Below, in pieces: positions 47,270-57,079 of a stretch of DNA of 64,000 nt. Numbering within the stretch: the stretch's first letter is position 1; each line of letters starts with the position of its first letter. The translations under genes and the position numbers were made by a program. The notes under the pieces were generated by a model. The model was not told the origin of the DNA. It did not search any database and was given only the letters and a program-made list of their open reading frames with translations. Location: positions 958,492 to 1,022,491 of the forward strand of contig NZ_JAUQSX010000001.1 in assembly GCF_030581005.1 (NCBI RefSeq), read 5' to 3'. This DNA comes from Hymenobacter mellowenesis. GTDB lineage: Bacteria > Bacteroidota > Bacteroidia > Cytophagales > Hymenobacteraceae.

Positions 47270-49039
47270 CTACCAGCCCGGGTTCTGCGAGAGGTTCGTG
47301 TTCTTGGTCACCTCGTCGTAGGGCAGGGGCATGTAGTAGAGCTTGGGCTGAAACACCATGGTCGTCACCTGCGGGTAAGTGTAGGTATAGGTGTAGTTCG
47401 GCGCCGTGCCGCCGCGCACGATGCGCACGCCGGTGATGGGCCCGCTCAGCACGTTCTCGGCAATTTTCCAGCGGCGCACGTCCCAGAAGCGGTGCTCCTC
47501 AAAGCCCAGCTCGATGCGGCGCTCGTTGCGAATCAAATCGCGGGCCGCCGCCTGCGTGATGCCCACCGCAATGCCGTAGCGCGCCGGCGTGCCCGCCGTG
47601 ATGCCGGCCCGCTGCCGCAACGCGATGATGTGCGTCACGGCCTCCTCGGTGCGGCCCAGCTCGTTGAGGGCTTCGGCGGCGTTGAGGCGGGTTTCGGCGT
47701 AGCGGAAAATCGGGAAGTTGTGGCTCACGTTGGTGTAGGCCGAGGCGGCCGACAGGTCGGGCAGGAACTTGCGCAGGTAGTAGCCGGTGCGGGTTTGCAC
47801 GGCGTTGCCGCCAGGCCGGTCGCGGCCGCCCTCAAAGGTTTCCACGTTGCGGCTCAGCCAGCGGCTGCCCACGGTGGTGGTGCCGGTAGTCACGCCGTTG
47901 GTAAATACCGAGGCCAGCAGGCGCGGGTCGCGGTTGGCGTAGGGGTTCTGGGCATTGTAGCCCGAGCCGGCGGCGTTGATATCCAGGCCGGTCAGCGTCG
48001 GAAACGCATCCACGAAGCTCTGGCTGGGGCTGGTGAGGCCCAGGCTGGCCGTGGGCGCCGTGTAGCCGATAGGAGCGTTCAGCGCTTCCAGCATCGAGCT
48101 GTTGGCCGACTGCTTGGCCAGAATAATTTCGGTGCTCTTCTTCGTGGTAAACACGTTGTTGAACGCCGCCGGCGCCGCCGACGTGGACGTGAGCAGCGCG
48201 TAGTAGTTCAGGTTAATCAGCTCCTGCGACGCATCAAGCGCCCGCTGCCAACGGCTGGCATCGTAGCTCGGGTAGCCTTGCAGGGCGCCCGCGCCGCTGG
48301 CCCCGCCGCCGTTGAAGAGCGGGCTGGCGGCGTACAGCAAAATGCGGCTCTTGAGGGCAATGGCCGCGCCGCGCGGAATGCGGCCCCAGTCGGCGTCCGA
48401 AATGGCGCTTTCCGTGCGCAGCTGGCCCTTGATGGCGTCGCACTCGCTCACGATGTACTCCACGCACTCGGCGTAGTTGTTGCGCGGCAGGGCCAGGTTG
48501 TCTTCCAGCGTAAACACCTTGTCGGCAATGAGCGGCACGCCGCCGTAGCGCTTCACCAGCTCGAAGTAGAGCATGGCCCGGATGAAGCGGGCCTCGGCTT
48601 TCCAGAACACCAGCGTGGCGGCGGTGGCCGGCACGCGGTCGATGTTGGCCAGGAAAATATTCACGCGGCGGATGCCGGCGTAGCTGCTGGCCCAGTAGGT
48701 GTCGGGGTTGTTCACCACGCTTATCGTGCCGTTGGTGTACCACTCCACGGGCCGCGCCAGGCGCGAGGGCACGGCGTCGCCGGCGCCGGCTTCCAGCACG
48801 TCGCCGTCGGAAGTGCCGCTGCCGCTGTTGAAGCCGGCCGCGATGCGGTTGAAGCCGCCGGGCAGGTAGTTGTAAATGTCGTTGAGGTACCAGCCGGCCA
48901 GGGTGGCGTTGCGGTCGGCCTCGTCCCACATGAAGTCGTCCTCGATGAGGTAGCGCGGCTCGGTTTCGACGTCTTTGCACGCCGTGGCACTCAGGGCCAG
49001 CAGCAGGGCAACAAACGGGGTTCTCAGTTTCTTAAGCAT
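47270..49039 (-). CDS. SusD-family surface glycan-binding lipoprotein (first pair)
   Basis: Lipoprotein partner of the SusC at 49064, 589 residues, ATG 49039. Lipobox ALSATAC (Cys about 21) is followed by KDVETEPRYLIEDDFMWDE. Family core: ARFIRAMLYFELVKRYGGVPL, YAETRLNAAEALNELG, RNERRIELGFEEHRFWDVRR, and the end NTNLSQNPGW. Only 24 nt lie between its start and the SusC stop, with TTCCCACC 16 nt from the ATG. Sequence differs a lot from the SusD at 42018, so the two pairs probably bind different parts or sizes of the glycan. Confidence 0.95.
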   Translation of the reverse strand: MLKKLRTPFVALLLALSATACKDVETEPRYLIEDDFMWDEADRNATLAGWYLNDIYNYLPGGFNRIAAGFNSGSGTSDGDVLEAGAGDAVPSRLARPVEWYTNGTISVVNNPDTYWASSYAGIRRVNIFLANIDRVPATAATLVFWKAEARFIRAMLYFELVKRYGGVPLIADKVFTLEDNLALPRNNYAECVEYIVSECDAIKGQLRTESAISDADWGRIPRGAAIALKSRILLYAASPLFNGGGASGAGALQGYPSYDASRWQRALDASQELINLNYYALLTSTSAAPAAFNNVFTTKKSTEIILAKQSANSSMLEALNAPIGYTAPTASLGLTSPSQSFVDAFPTLTGLDINAAGSGYNAQNPYANRDPRLLASVFTNGVTTGTTTVGSRWLSRNVETFEGGRDRPGGNAVQTRTGYYLRKFLPDLSAASAYTNVSHNFPIFRYAETRLNAAEALNELGRTEEAVTHIIALRQRAGITAGTPARYGIAVGITQAAARDLIRNERRIELGFEEHRFWDVRRWKIAENVLSGPITGVRIVRGGTAPNYTYTYTYPQVTTMVFQPKLYYMPLPYDEVTKNTNLSQNPGW

Positions 49040-49063
49040 GGCGAAAAGCAGCGGGGGTGGGAA

Positions 49064-52000
49064 TTACAGCTTGATGTTGAGGCCGAGGTTGAGCAGGCGC
49101 TGCTGCGGGTAGGCGTTGTTGAACACCTCCGGGTCGATGCGGTCGTACTGGCTGAAGGTGAGCAGGTTGGTGGCACTGGCAAACAGGCGCACGCTCTGCA
49201 GGCGGGCCTTGCTGCTGAGGCCCAGCGGCAGGGTGTAGCCCAGCTCCACGTTCTTGATGCGCAGGTAGTTGTTGTCGTGCACCCAGTAGCTGGAAACGGC
49301 CTGGTTGTTGGGGTTGGCGCCCAGGCCCAGGCGCGGGTAGGTGGCGTTGGGGTTGTCGGGCGTCCAGCGGTCGAGGTGCTGCTCGAAGGCGCCGCCGAAG
49401 CCGCCGTTCTGGAAGGCGTACTCGCTGCCGCCCGACAAGTACACCGTGCGGTTGAGCACGCCCTGGGCCAGCACCGAGAAGTCGAACGAGCCGTAGCGCA
49501 GGCTCAGGCTGGCGCCAAATGGCACCGTGGGCTGGGTGTTGCCAATCACGGCCTGGTCGAGCTGGTCAATCACGCCGTCGCCGTTCAGGTCCTTGTACTT
49601 GATGTCGCCGGGCTGGGGGCGGTAGCCCACCGTGGTGGCGCTGCCGGCAATTTCGGCCGCGCTCTGGAACAAGCCGTCGGCGATGTAGCCGAAGCTCTGG
49701 CCGATGCGCTGGCCGGTGCGCCGCATCCAAGGATAGGGCCGGTACACCTCGTCGGCAAACAGCACTTTCGACTGCTGCACGCCCACGTTGCCGGCCATCA
49801 GCAGGCTCAGCTTGCCAAACGACTGCTGGTAGGTGAGCTGGCCGGTGAAACCGTAGTTGCGGTTCTGGCCGATGTTCTCGTCGGGATACTGCTGGCCGAT
49901 GAGGCTGGTGCTGAGCCCGCGCTGCTGGAGCAGGTCGTAGTACTTCGAGTTGTAATACTCCAGCGTGAAGCCCAGGTGGTTGTCGAGCACGGCGCCCTGC
50001 ACGCCCACGCTCAGCTTCTGGGCTTTTTCCCAGGTGCGGTTCACGTTGGCCAGCACTTGCTCGCTGATGCCGCTGGCCTGCCCGGCGCTGGTGCCGAAGT
50101 ACGGCCCCGAGGTATCAAAGTAGGTTTGCAGGTAGGTGAAGTAGCTCGGCACGTCGTTGCCGGTCAGGCCGTAGGAGCCGTACAGCTTCAGGTACGACAG
50201 CCACTGCTGCGACTTCATAAAGTCCTCGCGCGAGATGTTCCAGGCCAGGCCGCCGGCCGGGAAGAAGCCGTAGCGGAAGGCGCCGTCATCGGGGAAGCGG
50301 TTGGTGCCGTTCAGCCCGAAGGCGAACTCGGCCACGTACTTGCCCTGGTAGTTATAGGAGGCCCGGCCCGAAATGCCCTGCGTGGTGTAGGGCAGGTCCG
50401 AATCCTGGGTGAAAGCCTGGCGGCTGCCCAGCACGATGGCGTTGAGGCCGTGGGCGCCCAGCTGCCGGTCGTAGCCCAGGGCGGCTTCCAGGTAGGTGGT
50501 GTTGTTCTGGTTGGCGATGCCGTTGCCGTTGGCCTGGTCGCCGTTGGCGCCGAACTGCTGGTAGGTGGGCTCGCCGGTGGCCGGCGTGGTTTGCAGGAAG
50601 GTGGCGTAGGCCTTGTTGCGGGCAATGTTTTCCGACAAGCTGGCGTAGTACGAGCCCGTGGCGCGGGCCCACAGGCCGGGCGTCAGCTCATCAAGGCTGC
50701 GCTTGAGGTAGAAGTCGGCGATGACGTCGCGCCGGTAGTTCTCGCGGTAGCCCGAGCCAATGGCCTGAGCCTGAATGTTGTTCTGAAATTGCTGGGTGCC
50801 GCCGTAGCTGCCGTTGGCGTTGTACACGGGGTAGGCGTTGGCCGGCGTGTTCACGATGGAGCTCAGCACGCTGCTGATGCCCGCGCCCGAGTCGTTGGAA
50901 TCGAGAATGCGCCCGAGCAGGTGCACACCGGCCGAGAGCTTCTTATTGAGCTGCAAGTCCACGTTCGAGCGCAACGTGTAGCTCTTGTAGTCGTTGCTGG
51001 TATTATACTTGTTGATGTCGCTGGTTTTCAGCAGGCCCGACTGATTCAGGTGCTCCACCGACACGAAGTACTTGGCGTACTTATTGCCGCCGCTGGCGCT
51101 GAAGGTATAGCGGTTCAGCTGCGACGACTTCTTGAGCACCTGGTCGCGCCAGTTCACGTTGGGGTGGCCGATGGGGTCCTGCCCGTTCTGGTACAGCTCC
51201 AGGTCGCGGGCGGTGTAGAGCGGCGCCAGGCCGTCGTTCACCCGCGCCTCGTTGTAGAGCGTGGCGTAATTATAGGAATCCAGCGCCTGCGGCAATTTCA
51301 AGGGCTGCTGAATGGCCGACTGCACCGTGAACGAGATGCGCGGCTGGCCGGGCGTGCCGCGCCGGGTGGTCACGTTCAGCACGCCGGCGTTGGAGTTGCG
51401 CACGCCCAGCATGGCCGAGCTCAGCGCGTCCTTCAGCACCGTTACCGATTCAATTTCTTCCAAATCGAAGGCGTAAATCGGCCGCACGATGCCGTCAATC
51501 ACCACCGTCGGGCTCTGGCCCAGCAGCGAGGCGCCCACGATGTCGTTGCCGGGCTGGCCCGAGAACGAGAACGTTTGCAGGCCCGCCACGCGGCCGGTGA
51601 GGGCCGTGAGGAAGGACGTGACCGGCAGCTTCTGCAGGTCGTTGTAGTAAATCGTTTGTGTAGAAGCGGCCGTCAAATCAGGCCGGATGGCCGTGCTGTT
51701 GAGCAGCTGCACCGGCTTGAGGCGGGCCACCGCCGGGTGCTTGGTGTCGAGCAGGATGATGGGCCGCAGGCTGGTGCCCACCACAAAGCGCCGCACCTCC
51801 GAGCCGTCGATGCTCAGAATAAGCACCTCGCCCTGCGGCGCGTCCATTCGCACCTGCCCCACCGAGTCGGTGACGGCCGAGAGCGAGCCGCTGGCGTTGG
51901 CCACCTTCACGCCCCGGAGCGGCTCGGTGTTTTCGTCGGTTACCGACGGGATGAACATCGTGCTGACCGGCTCGGGCTCGGGCGCCGCAGGGGTGGTGAC

Positions 52001-52120
52001 GGCGGGCGGCGGGGCAATTTCGGTGGGCAACGTTTGGGCCAGCGCGGCGTGGGTGCCGGTGAGGCCGGCGGCCAGCAACAGCAGCCGCGGTAGTCCCGGG
52101 GAGGGTACAGGTTTTCTCAT
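49064..52120 (-). CDS. SusC-like TonB-dependent transporter with divergent N-terminal region (first pair)
   Basis: Outer-membrane transporter of 1018 residues, ATG 52120, signal peptide ending HAALAQ. The N-terminal part is unusual: a Pro/Glu/Thr-rich segment (residues 30-55), a shortened regulatory domain (GVKVANASGSLSAVTDSVGQ), and no standard VVGYG TonB box; instead the plug begins TAASTQTIYYNDLQKLPVTS, then GRVAGLQTFSFSGQPGNDIV and LGVRNSNAGVLNVTTRRGTP. The barrel is normal and ends LLNLGLNIKL. It is the first gene of the long - strand block and carries the operator promoter. The altered TonB-box region may mean a different TonB partner. Confidence 0.93.
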   Translation of the reverse strand: MRKPVPSPGLPRLLLLAAGLTGTHAALAQTLPTEIAPPPAVTTPAAPEPEPVSTMFIPSVTDENTEPLRGVKVANASGSLSAVTDSVGQVRMDAPQGEVLILSIDGSEVRRFVVGTSLRPIILLDTKHPAVARLKPVQLLNSTAIRPDLTAASTQTIYYNDLQKLPVTSFLTALTGRVAGLQTFSFSGQPGNDIVGASLLGQSPTVVIDGIVRPIYAFDLEEIESVTVLKDALSSAMLGVRNSNAGVLNVTTRRGTPGQPRISFTVQSAIQQPLKLPQALDSYNYATLYNEARVNDGLAPLYTARDLELYQNGQDPIGHPNVNWRDQVLKKSSQLNRYTFSASGGNKYAKYFVSVEHLNQSGLLKTSDINKYNTSNDYKSYTLRSNVDLQLNKKLSAGVHLLGRILDSNDSGAGISSVLSSIVNTPANAYPVYNANGSYGGTQQFQNNIQAQAIGSGYRENYRRDVIADFYLKRSLDELTPGLWARATGSYYASLSENIARNKAYATFLQTTPATGEPTYQQFGANGDQANGNGIANQNNTTYLEAALGYDRQLGAHGLNAIVLGSRQAFTQDSDLPYTTQGISGRASYNYQGKYVAEFAFGLNGTNRFPDDGAFRYGFFPAGGLAWNISREDFMKSQQWLSYLKLYGSYGLTGNDVPSYFTYLQTYFDTSGPYFGTSAGQASGISEQVLANVNRTWEKAQKLSVGVQGAVLDNHLGFTLEYYNSKYYDLLQQRGLSTSLIGQQYPDENIGQNRNYGFTGQLTYQQSFGKLSLLMAGNVGVQQSKVLFADEVYRPYPWMRRTGQRIGQSFGYIADGLFQSAAEIAGSATTVGYRPQPGDIKYKDLNGDGVIDQLDQAVIGNTQPTVPFGASLSLRYGSFDFSVLAQGVLNRTVYLSGGSEYAFQNGGFGGAFEQHLDRWTPDNPNATYPRLGLGANPNNQAVSSYWVHDNNYLRIKNVELGYTLPLGLSSKARLQSVRLFASATNLLTFSQYDRIDPEVFNNAYPQQRLLNLGLNIKL

Positions 52121-52243
52121 AGAAGGGGGTAAGCTGGGACGTGGGTGGGAACAGCAGGTATCCGGCGCTTAGGGCTAGACAGAGCGACTCGTCAGCATTT
52201 CACAATAGCCGCTTTTTAAAGCACTGAGGGAATATTGACAGGA

Positions 52244-52306
52244 CAAAGCTACCGGCCGGTTGCACGGAAAAAGGGGGGCATTTTCGTTAAAAGAGCGGGT
52301 GAAATT
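52244..52306 (-). promoter_or_regulatory. susC/susD promoter with operator half-sites
   Basis: On the - strand: proximal half AAAATGCCCCCC (52273-52284) and a -7 element TAGCTTTG (52244-52251) starting 30 nt after its ATG. At the 22-nt position upstream is a weaker half, AATTTCACCCGC (52295-52306). The -7 matches TAnnTTTG fully. It lies in the 440-nt divergent space between susC and the regulator. Confidence 0.8.
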
Positions 52307-52378
52307 GGCATCCTTGTTGAAAAACTCCCTTCCCTTTCGCGCAGCAAATGTGGCCGTTACGCGCCCGCACGCGGGGCC

Positions 52379-52410
52379 TTTGCCAGCCCCGCCAAATAAC
52401 CCTACCTTGC
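52379..52410 (+). promoter_or_regulatory. Candidate promoter of the hybrid two-component regulator
   Basis: TTTG at 52379-52382, a 20-nt spacer, then TACCTTGC at 52403-52410: a near match to the Bacteroidota TTTG-N20-TAnnTTTG layout. No operator half-site is near, which fits constitutive low expression of the sensor. Confidence 0.5.
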
Positions 52411-52561
52411 ATAGCAACCCGGCCCTTGGTGGCCGCCGAAACCGGACCATTGCCCCGGGTTCAGGCCCGTCGGCCGAGGCTTTTCGGAACCCGGCCGGGC
52501 CGGTTTTTCGTTGCCACTGCCCTTCTCCGCTCCGCTGCATTCCCGCCCCATCCCATCCAAC

Positions 52562-55500
52562 GTGCAGGCATTTCTCGCCCCCAAGTGGGCCCTTCTTTTC
52601 GTCATTTTGCTGTGGCTGTCCGGCCCCGCCGCGCGGGCCCAGGACACCGCCCCCAGCCAGTTCCGCTTCGAGCACCTCACCGTCGACCAAGGCCTTTCGC
52701 ACTCCGACGCCATGGCCGTGGCCCAGGACCCGGCCGGCTTCATCTGGGTGGGCACCAACCGCGGCCTCGACCGCTACGACGGCTACGGCCTCAAGCAGTA
52801 CACCCTGCCCATCAACCCGCGCAACGGCATCTCGGCCAACCGCTTCAAGACCCTGCACGTGGCGCCCGACGGCCGCCTCTGGGCCGGCACCGAGCGCGCC
52901 GGCCTGGGCCTCTACGATGCCGCCGCCGACCGCCTGCTCAGCTACGACGAGCAGCAGGTGCCTGCCCCCTACCGCCCCCTGATGCAGCGCCTGAGCCAGG
53001 CCAGTGTCAACGCACTGACTTCGGACAAGCAGGGCCGCCTGTGGGTAGGCACGGCGGTTGAAGGCCTGTTCGTGCTCAGCTTCGACGGGCAGGGCCGCCT
53101 CAGCAGCCTGCGCCAGGTGCCGCCCCCCGGCAAGCCGCTTCCCGCCAACTACCAGGTGAGCAGCCTGGCCACCGACGCCGAGGGCAAGGTCTGGATTGGT
53201 ACCTACAACGCCGGCCTGCGCGTGGTGCGCCCCGAAAGCCCCGACCTGCGCGCCGAGCCCACCGACCTCACCCAGACGGTGCGCGTGCTGCACCTCGACC
53301 GCCGTGGCGACCTCTGGGTGGGCACCGACCAGCAGGTGTGGTGGGTGAGCGCGGCCAACCGCCGCACCGTGCGCCAGCTGCAAGCCCACCCGCAGCCCCA
53401 AACCTACCCGCAGCTGCAAGCCATCCAAATGGATTCGTTTGGACGGCTCTGGGTGGGCACCATCTACGGCCTGTACGTGTGGGAGGCGGGCGCCGTGACC
53501 GGCGTAGCGCCGCCGTTGCGCCCCACCCCCACCCTGCTGCTGCCGCAGGACAACGAGCCCTTCGGCATCAACTCGGAGCGGGTGCACCAGATTTTTGAAG
53601 ACCGCAACCAGATTATGTGGCTCTGCGCCTCGGCCGGCGGCCTCAATCAGGTCGACCTGCGCCAGAAGCCCTTTGGGCGGCTGCGCCAGCAGTTGTCGGG
53701 CAGCTCCACGCTGGCCAACAACTACGTGAACACGGTTTATAAGGAAGAGGGGACGAATACGCTGTGGTCGGGCACGCGCAACGGCGTGTACGGCTACGAC
53801 CTGGCCCATAAAGTCACGCACAGCTACCTGAACCAGCAGTGGGCCGGCGCCACGCGCGGCGTCGACGTGTCGACCATTTTCCAGAGCCGCAACGGCGCGC
53901 TGTGGTTCGGCACGCGCAGCTCCGGCCTCAGCCGCCTCACCCGCGCCAACGGCCGCGAAACCCTGACGACTTACGAACAGCTGCCCGGCGGCCCCGACCT
54001 GCGCAGCTTTAGCATCGAGAGCCTGGCCGAAGACCGGTTTGGTACGCTGTGGGTGGCCAATTTCAACACCGGCCTGCTGCGCCTGAGTGCCGACGGCCAG
54101 TTCCTGGGCACCTTCCGCAAAGACAACAGCGCCTTGCCCACCAACCGCTTCACCAACCTGCTCTACGACCGGCGGCACGACGTGCTCTGGGCCAGCACCA
54201 CCGACGCGGGCCTGCTCAAGCTGCGCGTCACCGCCGATTCGCTCATCGTGCTCAAGCAGTTCAGGCAAACCGCCGGCGCGCCCGACGGCCTGCGCGTGAA
54301 CTACGTGTGGCCCCTGCTGCTCGACGACCAGGGCACGCTCTGGATTGGCACCATCGGCGGCGGTTTGCACCAACTGACGACTGATGCGCGCGGCAACGAA
54401 ACCATTCACAGCCTGGCCAAGTACCTGCCCGAGAGCGACGTGGAAAGCATTCTGGCCGATGACGAGGGCCACCTCTGGATTGGCGGCACCGGCCTCTACC
54501 GCTACACGCCGGCCACCCGCCAGTACCTGCGCTACGACGTGGCCGATGGCCTGCAAAGCAACGCTTTCAAGATTGGGGCCGCTGCCCGCGCCCAGGACGG
54601 CACCCTGTATTTCGGGGGCATCAACGGCATCAGCTACTTCCAGCCGCACGCCATCCAGCCCAACCCCTACCCGCCGGTGGTGCAGCTCACCGGCCTGCGC
54701 ATTGCCAACCAGCCCGTGGCCGTGGGCCAGACGCTGAACGGCCGCGTGGTGCTGCCCCGGCCCCTCTCGCGCCCCCAGACGGTGACCATTAAGGCTTCGG
54801 AAAATGACTTTTCGGTCGAATTCGTGGGCCTGAACTACGCCAACCCGCAGAAAAACCGCTACGCCTACCGCCTCGTGGGCTACAACGAAAACTGGGTGTA
54901 CCCGGCCCCCGGCCAGCGCACGGCCAGCTTCGCCAACCTGCCACCGGGCCAGTATACTTTCGAGGTGAAGGCCAGCAACGGCGAGGGCGCCTGGTCGAAA
55001 AAGGCCGCCACCGTGCGCTTCGATGTTCGCGCGCCCTGGTACAAAACCGGCTGGGCCTACGGTCTTTATGCTCTGGTGCTGCTGGGCGCGGTAGCCCTGT
55101 ATCGCCGCATCGAGATGGCCCAGCAGCGGCTGAAAAACCGAGTAGCACTGGAGCAGTTCCAGACCGAGAAGGAAAAGGAGCTCACCGGCCTCAAGCTGGG
55201 CTTTTTCACCAACGTGAGCCACGAGCTGCGCACGCCGCTCACCCTCATTCTCGGGCCGATGGAGGAAATCATCAACAGCCCCGGGCCGGTGGCGGGCCTG
55301 CACGAAAAAGTGGGCCTGATGCATAAGCAGACGCGCAAGCTGCTAGACCTGGTGAATCAGCTGCTGGACTTCCGCAAGGTGGAAACCGGCCACGTGCCCC
55401 TGCGCGCCGCCCCCGGCGATGCCGTGGCCTTCATCACCGACATCTACCCCGCTTTCACCCTCAAGGCCCAGGAGCGCGGCGTGAAGTACGTGCTCGACCT

Positions 55501-56860
55501 GCCCAACGAGCCCGTGCGCCTGTATTTCGACCGCAGCAAGCTCGAAATCATCCTCACCAACCTGCTGGCCAACGCCTTCAAGTACACCCGCCCCAATGGC
55601 CGCGTGGAACTGCTGGCCACGCCCGTGGGCAATCCCGGCGGCGAGGCCGTGTACCAGAACGGCAAGCTCACCGGCAACTACCTGAAAGTGACCGTGACCG
55701 ACAACGGCGTGGGCATCAAGTACCACGAGATTGAGCGAATTTTCGACCCTTACTACCAAGCCTCGCACACCAATACGCTGCGCATGACGGGCACGGGCAT
55801 CGGCTTGGCGCTGGCCCGGCAGTTTGCCGAGCGGCACGGCGGCCGGCTCACGGCCACCAGCGGCGAGGGGCTGGGCACCACGTTTGAGCTGCGCCTGCCC
55901 TTCGGCCGCCAGCATCTGCAACCTGATGATATTCAAGAAGAAGAGCCGATGTCGGAAGGGGTGATTGAAACCACACCTGAAGCACCGGAGCCAGACACCA
56001 CTGAACCGGAGCTTGTTGACGCTGAATCTTTTGCTGCTGCTGCGCCCGCCGCTACTGAGCCAGCCGCAGCGCGCCAGCCGCGCCTGCTGGTGGTGGAAGA
56101 CCACGACGAGGTACGCCAGTACATTCAGCAACTGTTCGCGGCTGATTACGAAGTTGTGACGGCCGAAGACGGCCTCGAAGGCTGGGAAAAAGCCCTGGCC
56201 CAGCTGCCCGACCTCGTCATCTCGGACGTGATGATGCCGCGCTCCGACGGCCTGGAGCTGTGCCAGAAAATCAAGCAGCACCCCAAAACGGCCCACATTC
56301 CGGTGCTGCTGCTCACGGCCCGCACAGCAGAGACCCACGAGCTCGAAGGCACCGGCATGGGCGCCGACGAGTACATGAGCAAGCCCTTCAACCCCACCCT
56401 GCTCCAGGCCAAAGCCGACGCGCTGCTCCGCAACCGCCGCAAGCTGCACGAGTACTACCAGCGCCACATCCTGCTCGAACCCAACGAAATAGTGGTGGCC
56501 GACGCCGACCGGCAGTTCCTGGAAAGCGCCATGGCCGTGGTGGAGCGCAACCTCGACAACTCGGAGTTCAGCGTGCAGGTGCTGGTGAAGGAAATGGCCA
56601 TGAGCCAGTCGGTGTTCTACCGCCGCATCAAGAGCATCACCGGCCAGACGGCCGTGGAATTCATCCGCGACGTGCGCATGAAGCGCGCCGCCCAGCTCCT
56701 GGCCCAGACGCAGATGCGCGTGTCGGAAGTGGCGTTTGAAGTGGGCATCGAGGACGCCAAGTACTTCCGCAAGGCCTTTCAGAAAATCTACAACGTCTCG
56801 CCCTCCGAGTACGCCAAGCAGCACCGGCCGGGCCGGGAGGTGGCCGGAGTGGCGGAGTAG
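52562..56860 (+). CDS. Hybrid two-component system sensor-regulator (HTCS) of the polysaccharide locus
   Basis: One-protein sensor and transcription factor of about 1432 residues. No ATG is available; GTG 52562 starts a signal peptide (SGPAARAQ), while a TTG at 52511 adds 17 residues. Periplasmic part: about 14 propeller repeats (first SQFRFEHLTVDQGLSHSDA), then a Y_Y_Y domain (YTFEVKASNGEGAWSKKA), and one transmembrane helix (about 830-850). Cytoplasmic part: phospho-acceptor His in FFTNVSHELRTPLTL (about 886), HATPase with NLLANAFKYTRPNG and DNGVGI, receiver with Asp in VISDVMMPRSDG (about 1222), and a C-terminal AraC-type helix-turn-helix. It lies divergent to the susC/susD pairs and is the obvious binder of the shared operator. 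Confidence 0.95.
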   Translation: MQAFLAPKWALLFVILLWLSGPAARAQDTAPSQFRFEHLTVDQGLSHSDAMAVAQDPAGFIWVGTNRGLDRYDGYGLKQYTLPINPRNGISANRFKTLHVAPDGRLWAGTERAGLGLYDAAADRLLSYDEQQVPAPYRPLMQRLSQASVNALTSDKQGRLWVGTAVEGLFVLSFDGQGRLSSLRQVPPPGKPLPANYQVSSLATDAEGKVWIGTYNAGLRVVRPESPDLRAEPTDLTQTVRVLHLDRRGDLWVGTDQQVWWVSAANRRTVRQLQAHPQPQTYPQLQAIQMDSFGRLWVGTIYGLYVWEAGAVTGVAPPLRPTPTLLLPQDNEPFGINSERVHQIFEDRNQIMWLCASAGGLNQVDLRQKPFGRLRQQLSGSSTLANNYVNTVYKEEGTNTLWSGTRNGVYGYDLAHKVTHSYLNQQWAGATRGVDVSTIFQSRNGALWFGTRSSGLSRLTRANGRETLTTYEQLPGGPDLRSFSIESLAEDRFGTLWVANFNTGLLRLSADGQFLGTFRKDNSALPTNRFTNLLYDRRHDVLWASTTDAGLLKLRVTADSLIVLKQFRQTAGAPDGLRVNYVWPLLLDDQGTLWIGTIGGGLHQLTTDARGNETIHSLAKYLPESDVESILADDEGHLWIGGTGLYRYTPATRQYLRYDVADGLQSNAFKIGAAARAQDGTLYFGGINGISYFQPHAIQPNPYPPVVQLTGLRIANQPVAVGQTLNGRVVLPRPLSRPQTVTIKASENDFSVEFVGLNYANPQKNRYAYRLVGYNENWVYPAPGQRTASFANLPPGQYTFEVKASNGEGAWSKKAATVRFDVRAPWYKTGWAYGLYALVLLGAVALYRRIEMAQQRLKNRVALEQFQTEKEKELTGLKLGFFTNVSHELRTPLTLILGPMEEIINSPGPVAGLHEKVGLMHKQTRKLLDLVNQLLDFRKVETGHVPLRAAPGDAVAFITDIYPAFTLKAQERGVKYVLDLPNEPVRLYFDRSKLEIILTNLLANAFKYTRPNGRVELLATPVGNPGGEAVYQNGKLTGNYLKVTVTDNGVGIKYHEIERIFDPYYQASHTNTLRMTGTGIGLALARQFAERHGGRLTATSGEGLGTTFELRLPFGRQHLQPDDIQEEEPMSEGVIETTPEAPEPDTTEPELVDAESFAAAAPAATEPAAARQPRLLVVEDHDEVRQYIQQLFAADYEVVTAEDGLEGWEKALAQLPDLVISDVMMPRSDGLELCQKIKQHPKTAHIPVLLLTARTAETHELEGTGMGADEYMSKPFNPTLLQAKADALLRNRRKLHEYYQRHILLEPNEIVVADADRQFLESAMAVVERNLDNSEFSVQVLVKEMAMSQSVFYRRIKSITGQTAVEFIRDVRMKRAAQLLAQTQMRVSEVAFEVGIEDAKYFRKAFQKIYNVSPSEYAKQHRPGREVAGVAE

Positions 56861-56945
56861 GGGCGGGGCTTGCCCCCGCCCGGGCGCCTGCACCGTGCCA
56901 ACGATTCCGTGCCAACGGCCGGGCGGGGGCAAGCCCCGCCCCTAC
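56857..56945. repeat. Perfect 27-bp inverted repeat, TAGGGGCGGGG family
   Basis: Arms 56857-56883 and 56919-56945 are perfect complements. The left arm contains the HTCS stop codon (TAG, 56858-56860). The loop has GTGCCAACGA twice-like units (CCGTGCCAACG), a diverged form of the usual loop motif. It ends just before the GH42 operator. Confidence 0.85.
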
Positions 56946-56966
56946 TTCGAACGCCAACCATCGCCC

Positions 56967-57029
56967 AAAATGGCCCCTGCATTCCTCGAAAACGCCCCCA
57001 TCCAGCCAGTAAGCCGCGCGCTAGTATTG
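56967..57029 (+). promoter_or_regulatory. GH42 promoter with two-half-site operator
   Basis: Distal half AAAATGGCCCC (56967-56977), proximal half AAAACGCCCCC (56989-56999), -7 TAGTATTG (57022-57029). Half-site cores (56970 and 56992) are 22 nt apart and the -7 starts 30 nt after the second. The start codon is 50 nt downstream of the -7. Confidence 0.85.
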
Positions 57030-57079
57030 CAGGGACATCCATTGACGCCATTGCCGGCCCTTCTCCTGCCTTCTAAGCT

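Noticed and set aside
47195..52093. 1632-residue open frame on the + strand opposite the SusC/SusD genes
   Set aside because: It is antisense to well-supported SusC and SusD genes, has a composition rich in Val, Gly, Arg and His typical of GC-rich shadow frames, and matches no domain.
52175..55324. 1049-residue open frame on the - strand opposite the HTCS
   Set aside because: It is a shadow of the propeller repeats: repetitive composition, no start context, no recognisable family.
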